From JAWKMZ01 sp041391965 (GTDB lineage: Bacteria > Bacteroidota > Bacteroidia > Flavobacteriales > Flavobacteriaceae), in assembly GCA_041391965.1 (NCBI GenBank), contig JAWKMZ010000002.1, forward strand, positions 1 through 64,000: a stretch of DNA of 64,000 nucleotides, written 5' to 3'. Positions 51,755 to 61,250 of the stretch are shown here, piece by piece. The notes under the pieces were generated by a model. That model saw only the letters and a program-made list of their open reading frames with translations, made no database searches and was not told the origin of the DNA. Position 1 is the stretch's first letter. Each line of letters begins with the position of its first letter. The translations under genes were made by a program, and so were the position numbers.

Positions 51755-53255
51755 TAAAACCTTAATTTAACTAATAAGAATGCGATGAAAAAAATTACTT
51801 TATTATTCATGTTTATAGTTTCATATCTGAGTGTAAATTCACAGACGTATTTACAAGAAGATTTCAACACCGAAATTCCATCGACATGGACAGTTACAGA
51901 CGAAGGAGGAGCTACAGGAGATTCGTGGGCATCAGGGATGCAGGGAGGATTTAACAGTTTGGATGGCACCAATGGAGTTATGAACAGTGATGCCAATGGC
52001 AATGGCGATGATGCTACTGCATCGAAATTTTAACCTCACCAGCATTTGATGCATCGGCTGGCGAGTGGGTTTATATTTAGATTTTTGATCAATATTATAA
52101 TAATATTGGAGCAGATAGTGCGATAGTAGAAGCATTTGATGGGACTTCATGGGTAAGAGTACTGAACCAGACCGCAGATGCAGGGACAGGGTTCGCAAAT
52201 CCAGATCACCAACATATAGATATCACCGCCTATAAGAATGCAGCAATGCAGAAGTACGTTTTACTTGATGATGGTAACACTTGGGCATGGTACTGGATGG
52301 TAGATAATGTTTCAGTATATAATTCCATGTAAACAATCCATCAGGATTAGATGCAACAGTTACGATAACGACAGCCGATTTGAGTTGGTTAGCAGGTGGT
52401 TCAGAATCTTCATGGGAAGTGATTAATCAATTAGCAGTACAGGCGCACCGACAGATACCGATACAGGGACATCTGTGTCTACCAAATACTTTCAAGTGTC
52501 AGTTTAACAGAAGAGCAGATTATGAGTTTTAATAATAAGAGCAAATTGTGGGACAGATGGCTATAGTATATGGGTTGGACCATTTGTATGCCATGTAGCC
52601 GGACCAGCAGGAGACCTGTGGTAACCCATTGATAGTAAGTACACCATTACCATATAGCACCACAGATGACATCCAATTATGGGGATGGTGCAGTGGCGGT
52701 CCGGAGCAACTTGCGGTAGTACCTCAGGATACTTAGGAGGCGATGATGTGATGTAAAGCATACACCAACATGGCTGATACCTCAATGAACATATCGTTAA
52801 CAGGCATTGGGACATACACAGGCATATTTGTATATACAGATTGTGGCAACATAGGAGTGAATTGTGAAACGGGAGCAGTCAATGGATTTCAGGGAGGCGA
52901 TATGCTGATAGACAATTATTCAGTAACAGCAGGTACAACATATTACATAGTAATATCGACATGGCCATCACCACAAAGCACAGCTTACATACATTAACCA
53001 TTGCAGAGAACACATGTATGAACCCAGTAGCGAGCTATGCCGCTGTTAGTGGTGTGTAAATGGTCCTCAATTTTCAGCAGAAGTTGATGTGACCGATTTA
53101 GGTTCAGCATCTACAGTAACAGTAACCGACAACCAAGGGAGTGCACCACAAAGTACAGCAACAACAGGGATATTGACCTTTGGACCTTTTGCAAACAACA
53201 CAGGCGTAGTTATTACTGTTGCAAATGATGACGATGCGAATTGTTCTTTAGCAAA
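51755..53255 (+). repeat. Long direct repeat, 5' part of adhesin 1
   Basis: Starts in the leader (TAAAACCTTAATTTAACTAA) and includes the ATG and about the first 1.5 kb of adhesin 1. It matches 59755-61250 almost base for base apart from small indels and a few substitutions. The two start codons are exactly 8000 bp apart. Confidence 0.85.
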
Positions 53256-56200
53256 CCCAGCCCTTACTCGAGAATTTTGTCAAGATTTTGTTGTGGATTG
53301 TTCTGTATTACAAAGCTATGAGTTATTGCTATAGCAATGGAGTTACCAAATAATCCTATTATTTTTACATATACAAGTAGTGATGGAAATTCTTTAGAAT
53401 TTAACCTTTGGTAATGCAGGACAAGTAGAAAATAATTGGAGTGACATAGTCATAGATACCAATGGCAGCTATTGTAGCACCAACAGACAATTTCTATGGA
53501 GCTGCCGGAGATTTATCAGGATTAACCCTATCAGTCCACTGGCGATACAATTTCATTCTATATTAATTCAGATGGATCAGGTAGTTGCCAAAGTAGCGGT
53601 TATACACCTATAGATGTTAGTGTTAGTTGTGCCACATGTACAAATCTACTGCAACATATACAGTTGTAGGAGATTGCGCTTTTACAGTTTTTTGTTGATG
53701 TTGATATAACCGATTTAGGCTCAGCGTCTACAGTAACAGTAACCGACAACCAAGGAGTGCACCACAAACCGCAAGTGCGCCCAGGAATATTAACCTTTGG
53801 ACCTTATCCAAATACGACACAGTTCAAAATGACGGTACAAATGATGATGATGCTAACTGTTTAAAAACGAGTTCAATGTTAACACAGGCATTCTGTTTAG
53901 AGAATCTTGTGGATTGTTCTGTAGAATGAATTAAGTGCAAGTTATTGTTATCAAAATAGTGATACCAACGTATTCTCTTATATGAGTTCAGATGGTTCTC
54001 CACTTAATTTAGTTATTGATTCAGGTCAGGTTGAAGGTGCTCCTTGGGATTTTTAGATTATTTTAGATTCTGATGGTGTAACTGAATTATACAATGGTGA
54101 AGGTAATGACGGAGATTTATCTGGATTAACATTTCAATCAACAGGAGATACTATTTATTTCTCAATAACATCAGATACTTCTGTTAGTTGTGCTTCTGGA
54201 GCATTTTGCTGTTCAAGTGGAATAAACTATACGGTATCTTGTGCTACTTGTATCAATCCACAAGCCACCTATCAAGTAGTTGATGATTGTGCTAATGGCG
54301 AACAATTTTTGATTGATGTCAACGTGACAAGTTTAGGCGATGCCAATTCGTTAACTATCTCAAACAGTTTTGATGCTAATACTGTTCCAGTATCTACTAG
54401 GAACTTATCAAGTTGAATGCCATTTCCATTTTTAACAGATATCGTTGTTACTGTAAGTAATGATGATGATGTTAATTGTATTATTCATAGCTCACCAATT
54501 CAATTGCTTTGTGTCCGCCAGCAAATGACAACCCTTGTAATCTAAATTGGCATCTGTTAATGCTGATGAGTCATGTGACTCAACCACTCCAGGAACTATT
54601 ATTGCGGCAACGCCTTCTGGTGTGCCAACGGGAAGCTGTGGTGGAAACCCTAATGACGATGTTTGGTTTCAGTTTACAGCTTTAAATGAAGTGCAATTAA
54701 TTTCTATTTGAATGTCGCTGGTGGAACAACAAACTTAGATCATGCCGTTTATTCAGGAACTTGTGATGGGCTAACAGAATTGTATTGTTCTGCAAACACA
54801 GCAAGTGTCACACCAGAACTGGTTGTTGGAAACACCTATTACGTGAGAGTGTTTCGACTTTGGTTCTGCGGATGAAACAAGTAGTTTTGACTTGTGTATC
54901 AAAAAAGCACCAAACAATATTATTTGCGAAAATGCCGCTAATTTTTGTGGAGAAGGTGGTGCCTTATATGAGTAATATTATAGGAGTTCCTGGTGACACA
55001 CAAGTAGCTTGTTTATATACAATTCCTAATCCATCTTGGAACATTATCCAAATTGGAGATCCAGGGTCCTATCAATATTCAAATGGTTCAAAACACAGAG
55101 TTCGATGCTGATGAAGCCAATTGGTCAAGGCTTGGATGTGGATTTTTTGTACTTTGGGAATGCATTGACACTTCAACAGATTTTTGTTCATTAGATTTAT
55201 TGCAAGATTGTCCAACATGTCCAAATAACACTTTAGTGATCTAATTTTTATCCATTCGGAAATATTATTGATTGTAGTTATTCTGCAGCGCCAGTTGAAA
55301 ACTTAACAATTGATAATGCTTTATCAGGAGAAATATATATGTATTGTTAGTAACTAATTATTCTAACCAAGCAGGAACCATCCAAATACAACAAACAAAT
55401 GCAGATTGAAACAGGAGCAGGATCTACTGTCGCAGAAATACAAGTAGATTTGGGTGGCGATCAAGACTTATGTGGTTATGATGAGTTAGTATTAAATGCC
55501 GATTCTCCTTTTGCAGACAGTTATGAATGGTATGCTGATGGTTATAATAGAAGGTGAAACGTCTTCAACATTAACAGTTACCGAATCAAACATATATATA
55601 CAGTTATTGCGTATGATGAAAATTGTGGTGCTACCGCTCAAGATGAAGTTACAATTAACTTCTATTTAGAGGCTACTGCCAATCAACCAGATGATATTGT
55701 TACTTGTGATGATGATGCTTCTGCAGATGGTGTTGAAGATTTTGATTTAGAATCTCAAACCGCAGCAGTATTAGGAGCGCAAAACCCTGATGATTTTTCA
55801 GTAACGTATTATGCAAGTTTAGCTGATGCCCAACAAGGTATAAACGCATTAACTTCCCCATACCTGAATACTTTAAACCCTCAAACTATTTATGTTAGAG
55901 TAGAAGATGTAGATGCTGTAGGTTCAAACTCAGGATGCTTTGCAACTACAAGTTTTGATTTAGTGATTTCTGGATAACACCAACAGCAACAAGTGTTGAT
56001 ATGGAAACTTGTGATGATAATTCAAAGAGATGGGTTTGAAAGCTTTACACTTACTGATAATGATGTAAAAATATCTTAGATGGACAAGATGCAACACAAT
56101 ATATAGTATCTTATTATGCCAACGAAGCTGATGCCAATGCTGGAACAGGGGCATTAGTTTCACCTTATACAAATACAACACCTAATCAACAAACCATTTG

Positions 56201-56784
56201 GGCAAGAGTTGAAAGTAATATTGCTTATGATTGTTATTCCGTAGTTGATTTTGATTTAATCGTTACACCTGTACCATATGCAACATTCAATTCAGATGTT
56301 GTAGATTATGAAGTTTGCCCAAATGCCGGTACCAATTGAAATTTCATTAGTACCAGATGGTTATACCGCTTCAGACGTTACGGTGGAATGGTATCATGAT
56401 AATGATTTAGTTTCTGGACAAACAGGATTAACTTTACCAGTTTTAACGGCAGGAACTTACACTGCAATAATCACATCAAACACAACAGGGTGTACTTATG
56501 AACTTTCTGCTGAAGTCATAGAATTAGCTCAATGTATTATTCCACAGGGGATATCTCCAAATGGAGATGGATATAATGACAATTTTGATTTGAGCAGTTT
56601 TGGAGTAACCAAGATAGAGATTTTCAATCGTAATGGTAGGTTAGTATATTCTAAGACGAACTACGTAGATGAGTGGCATGGGCAGACCAATAGTGGTGAT
56701 AATTTACCAGTAGGCACCTATTTTTACACGATGACCTATGATGGAGGGAAACAAAAGAGTGCTTGGGTTTATATAAACAAATAA
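51785..56784 (+). CDS. T9SS gliding-type surface adhesin 1 (frame broken as read)
   Basis: About 5 kb encoding one large secreted protein, but the frame changes many times, first near 52024. Fragments read in order: signal peptide (MKKITLLFMFIVSYLSVNSQ), a jelly-roll/choice-of-anchor-J-like start (YLQEDFNTEIPSTW), a fibronectin III-like part, a PPC-like domain, three repeats of about 200 residues, further beta domains, and the gliding-type C-terminal domain (IPQGISPNGDGYNDNFDL to AWVYINK). That type B domain is normally exported by T9SS with a SprF-like helper, which is encoded next. Breaks are probably sequence errors because adhesin 2 restores frame at most of them in the shared part. Confidence 0.8.
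53020..54530 (+). repeat. Three internal domain repeats of adhesin 1
   Basis: Units of about 610 bp start near 53020, 53630 and 54240. Each has a conserved VDVTDLGSASTVTVTD-like segment, then a TFGPF strand and an NDDDANC turn. Adhesin 2 has only two units (from 61020), which explains most of its shorter length. Confidence 0.65.
56511..56784 (+). repeat. Identical 3' end shared by both adhesins
   Basis: From GAAGTCATAGAATTAGCTCA onward the sequence equals 63795-64000 up to the window edge. It encodes the gliding-type C-terminal sorting domain, while the region before it differs between the copies. Confidence 0.9.
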
Positions 56785-56867
56785 GAGAAAACAGAAGGAG
56801 AAAAGCATGCGTACAAGAAAGAAATGTACGCATGCTCTCTGACAACTAAAACAACAAACAACAACAG

Positions 56868-57780
56868 ATGAAAAAACTATACATCATCTAGTAATGCTAA
56901 TAGCATTACAAATGCATGGGCCCAGCAAGACCCTCAGTACACACAGTACATGTATAAACATGAATGTCATCAATCCGGCTTATACAGGCTCAAGGAGCAT
57001 TTATCATTTGGATTTTTATATCGCACCCAATGGGTTGGAATAGATGGAGCACCAAAGACGGGGACTTTTTTCGGACACTTACCTGTAAGTGATAAAGTAG
57101 GCGTAGGTTTATCAGTAATAGCTGATCAAATAGGTAAGTAAAGAGACCAATGCCTATGCAGATTTCTCATACACTTTAAGATTAGCAGGTGAGCATCGAT
57201 TAGCTTTGGGATCAAGGCAGGCGCGACGTTTCATGACATAGGCATCTCATACAACACTATAGATGTCATAGATGAGAACGACCCTTTCTTTGCACAAAAC
57301 ATCAATAGCACCCCTCCAAATGTAGGCGCAGGCGTATTTTTTATTACACAGACAAATACTATTTAGCCTTTTCTGTACCAAACATATTAAATTGAGTGCA
57401 TTTAGATGCCAATATGGTTATAAGATAGGTTCAGAAGTGAGTCATTATTTTCTAACAGGAGGATATGTCTTTCAAGTATCCCCTAACACAAAGCTAAAAC
57501 CCTCTTTTTTAGTAAAATCAGCATTTAGTGCACCTACGTCATTTGATGTCAACCTAAACGCATTGTTTTTTGAGAAGTTTGAGATAGGTGCATCATATGA
57601 ATTGGATGATTCTTTTTCAGGACTTGTAAACTTGCCATTACCCCATCGTTAAGAATAGGCTATGCATATGAGTGTAACGTCCGACATCAAAAGATACGCA
57701 CCAGCATCGCATGAGTTTATGTTGTTGTTTGATTTGAATTTCCCAAAAAAAATGTATCCCGATCACCACGATATTTCTAA
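56868..57780 (+). CDS. PorP/SprF-family outer-membrane protein (frame broken as read)
   Basis: About 304 residues if frame is restored. Start MKKLYII-like signal, then the family hallmark QQDPQYTQYMY and INPAYTGS (distorted here to KHECHQSGLY by an indel), barrel strands (LSFGFLYRTQWVGIDG, VGVGLSVIAD), and the usual ending SPRYF before the TAA at 57778-57780. These proteins work with a type B-sorted adhesin for secretion or attachment through T9SS. At least four small indels interrupt it. It lies between adhesin 1 and the OmpA gene in the usual order. Confidence 0.8.
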
Positions 57781-57798
57781 ACAGTTAAGCTAAAGATT

Positions 57799-59709
57799 AT
57801 GAAAAAAATTAAAATACTTTTACCTTTATACTATTGAGTAGTTTCAGCTTAATTGCTCAAAACAAAGACACCAAGAAAGCGGATAAGCACTTTTCAAGAT
57901 ATGAGTTTGTAGATGCCGCCGAAGATTATGCTAAGTTAATCCAAGACGGAAAAGGCGATGGTTATATTTATGGTCAGTTGGCAGAATGCTATTTACAACA
58001 TATTCAATACCGTTGAAGCAGAGCGTTGGTATGCCAAGGCATTAGAAACCAGCGAAAGCCCAGAGATGATTTATAAATATGCACAAATGCTAAAGGCCAA
58101 CGGTAAGTATGGAAGCCTCCAACACTCAAATGGCAAAATTCGCATCCATGCGACAAGCGATGACCGAGCAGTAGCCTTTAAAGCCAATCCAGATTATTTA
58201 CCTAAAATATTAGAAAAAGGCAAGAGAAATTCAATGTTCAGAATATGAGTATTAACACCAAGTATTCAGACTTTGGAGGCACGCTGAAAAGAAGGTAAAT
58301 TGTATGTAACCTCAGCAAGAAATGGAAGTAGAAAAACATACGGATGGAACGAACAACCGTTTTTAGACATCTATGAGTTTACAAAGAATGCTGATGGCAC
58401 CTACCAAGCAGGCGTTTTATTAAACAGCAAGATCAGCACCAAATACCATGAAGGCGTTGTATCGTTCAGTCAGATGGAAATACGATGTTTTTCAAAGAGA
58501 AAGTTTTTTTGAGAAAGAATACGAGAAAGACTCCATCACCAAAAACAGATACGAGTGTGTTGCAATTATTCAAAGCCACCAAGACAGGTTCAGATTGGGA
58601 TAATGTAGAAGGCTTTGCTTTAAACAGCGCCAATTACTGTAAAAAACCCAAGCGTAAGCACAGACGGGAAAAACCTCTATTTTGCATCAGATATGCCATC
58701 AGGATATGGAGGCTTTGATATTTATAGGCGACAATCAATGCCGATGGTAGTTTAGGCGAACCGATGAATTTAGGACAAAAGTAAATACTGAAGGTCAAGA
58801 AATGTTTCATATATCGGTGACAATGGGACCCATTATATTTTTCATCCAATGGTCATTTAGGCTTAGATTGGTTTAGATGTGTTCTACGCAAGAGATAGAT
58901 GGAAAAATGGCACCTATACGTAATGTTGGTATTCCAATCAACAGCAATGCCGATGATTTTGCCTTCCATATTGATGAAGCCACAGGCGAAGGATTTGTCT
59001 CCTCCAACAGAGAAGGCGGATTAGGCGTGATGATGTCTATGCCATTAAAGCTACAACCCATATGCGATGTGTTAGTTACAGGGACAGTTACAGACATAAA
59101 GACAGGACAACCAATCAATGCAGCCAGTGTTGCATTATATGATGATGAAGGCAATAAAGTACTATCCAAAGTGACCAACTCAGATGGTACAGTCGAATTT
59201 ATTGTAGAATGCAGCAAGGACACAGCATTAGAAGTGACTATGGATGGTTATGAAAGCAGAAGAGTAGCAGTAAAAGGCACTCAAGAAGAGAAGTAAATGT
59301 GCCCATAGCATTAGACCCAATAGAAAAATTGATAGTAGCCGACAAGGTAGAGTTGGCACCAATTTATTTTGATTTTGACAAATCGAACATTACCTCACAG
59401 GCCGCCTTTGAATTAGATAAGTTGGTACAGATAATGAATAAATATCCAGAGATGGTTATCAGTGCAAGTTCTCATACAGACAGTAGAGGATCAGCAGCAT
59501 ATAATCAAAAATTATCAGACAGACGAGCCAAAACCACCGTTCAGTATGTGATATCAAAAGGGATAGACAAAAGCAGAATCACAGGCGTAGGAAAAGGGGA
59601 GAGTGAACCTAAGGAAGACTGTGGTTCTAATTGTACTGAAGCACAACACCAACTCAACAGGCGATCTGAGTTTGTTATCACTAGTGGCGGACCACAAATG
59701 AATCAATAA
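57799..59709 (+). CDS. OmpA-family protein with TPR and PD40 repeats (frame broken as read)
   Basis: About 637 residues if frame is restored. Order: signal peptide (SLIAQNK), TPR-like helices (AECYLQHI, AERWYAKALE), a WD40/PD40 propeller (PFLDIYEFTKN, SDWDNVEGF, SDMPSGYGGFDIY), a carboxypeptidase-regulatory-like domain (TGTVTDIKTGQPINAASVAL), and an OmpA peptidoglycan-binding domain (YFDFDKSNI, HTDSRGSAAYNQKLSDRRA). Its C-terminal 136 residues are in one clean frame. Such proteins tie T9SS-related outer-membrane complexes to peptidoglycan. Indels occur at several places, such as near 57830, 58010 and 59025. Confidence 0.8.
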
Positions 59710-59720
59710 GATTAAAAGAA

Positions 59721-59754
59721 AGGCTTCATCAAATTTTTTGATGAAGCTTTTTTG
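59721..59754 (+). terminator. Terminator after the OmpA-like gene
   Basis: Stem GCTTCATCAAA / TTTGATGAAGC followed by seven T. It closes adhesin 1-SprF-OmpA and touches the start of the second repeat copy at 59755. Confidence 0.88.
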
Positions 59755-61250
59755 TAAAACCTTAATTTAACTAATAAGAATGCGATGAAAAAAATTACTT
59801 TATTATTCATGTTTATAGTTTCATATCTGAGTGTAAATTCACAGACGTATTTACAAGAAGATTTCAACACCGAAATTCCATCGACATGGACAGTTACAGA
59901 CGAAGGGCTACAGGAGATTCGTGGGCATCAGGGATGCAGGGAGGATTTAACAGTTTGGATGGCACCAATGGAGTTTATGTAGGCAGGTGATGCCAATGGC
60001 AATGGCGTGCTACTGCATGAAATTTTAACCTCACCAGCATTTGATGCATCGGCAGCGGTGGGTTTATATTTAGATTTTGATCAATATTATAATAATATTG
60101 GAGCAGATAGTGCGATAGTAGAAGTATTTGATGGGACTTCATGGGTAGAGGTACTGAACCAGACCGCAGATGCAGGGACAGGGTTCGCAAATCCAGATCA
60201 CCAACATATAGATATCACCGCCTATAAGAATGCAGCAATGCAAGTACGTTTTACTTATGATGATGGTAACGCTTGGGCATGGTACTGGATGATAGATAAT
60301 GTTTCAGTATATAATTCCACATGTAACAATCCATCAGGATTAGATGCAACGGTTACGATAACGACAGCCGATTTGGAGTTGGTTAGCAGGTGGTTCAGAA
60401 TCTTCATGGGAAGTGATTAATCAATTAGCAGGTACAGGCGCACCGACAGATACCGATACAGGGACATCTGTGTCTACAAATGCTTTCCAAGTGTCAGATT
60501 TAACATAACAGAAGGAGCAGATTATGAGTTTTATGTAAAGGCAAATTGTGGGACAGATGGCTATAGTATATGGGTTGAATGCATTTGTATACCATGTAGC
60601 GGATAAGGGAGACTCATGGTAACCCATTGATATTAAGTACCCCATTACCATATAGCACCACAGATGACACATCCAATTATGGAGATGATTACGTTGGCAG
60701 TCCAGGAGCAACTTGCGGTAGTACCTCAGGATACTTAGGAGGCGATGATGTGGTATACGCTTATACACCAACGGCTGATACCTCAATAGACATATCGTTA
60801 ACAGGTATTGGGACATACACAGGCATATTTGTATATACAGATTGTGGCAACATAGGAGTGAATTGTGAAACAGGAGCAGTCAATGGATTTCAAGGGAGGC
60901 GATATGCTGATAGACAATTATTCAGTAACAGCAGGTACAACATATTACATAGTAATATCGACATGGCCATCACCACAAAGCACAGCTTATACATTAACCA
61001 TTACAGAGAACACATGTATAGACCCAGTAGCGAGCTATGCCGCTGTTAGTGATTGTGTAAATGGTCCTCAATTTTTTGTAGAAGTTGATGTGACCGATTT
61101 AGGTTCAGCATCTACAGTAACAGTAACCGACAACCAAGGGAGTGCACCACAAAGTACAGCAACAACAGGGATATTGACCTTTGGACCTTTTGCAAACAAC
61201 ACAGGCGTAGTTATTACAGTTGCAAATGATGACGATGCGAATTGTTCTTT
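59755..61250 (+). repeat. Long direct repeat, 5' part of adhesin 2
   Basis: Counterpart of 51755-53255. Its own small indels fall at different places, for example around 59907 (shorter by four bases than copy 1), 59973, 60010 and 60893. Confidence 0.85.

Noticed and set aside
53089..59296. Many short open frames (such as 53089-53334, 54785-55111, 57392-57652, 58300-58512) as independent genes
   Set aside because: Each is a piece of one of three larger frame-broken genes (adhesin 1, SprF-like, OmpA-like); their order and sequence continue across the breaks.
51785..59785. Exact 8000 bp distance between the two adhesin starts as a sign of something functional
   Set aside because: The zone contains many indels, so the true distance is not known; the round number is most likely chance.
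52020..60895. Programmed frameshifting or phase variation as cause of the broken frames
   Set aside because: The indels are numerous, at varied sequence contexts without slippery or simple repeats, and hit four genes; errors in the sequence explain them better.
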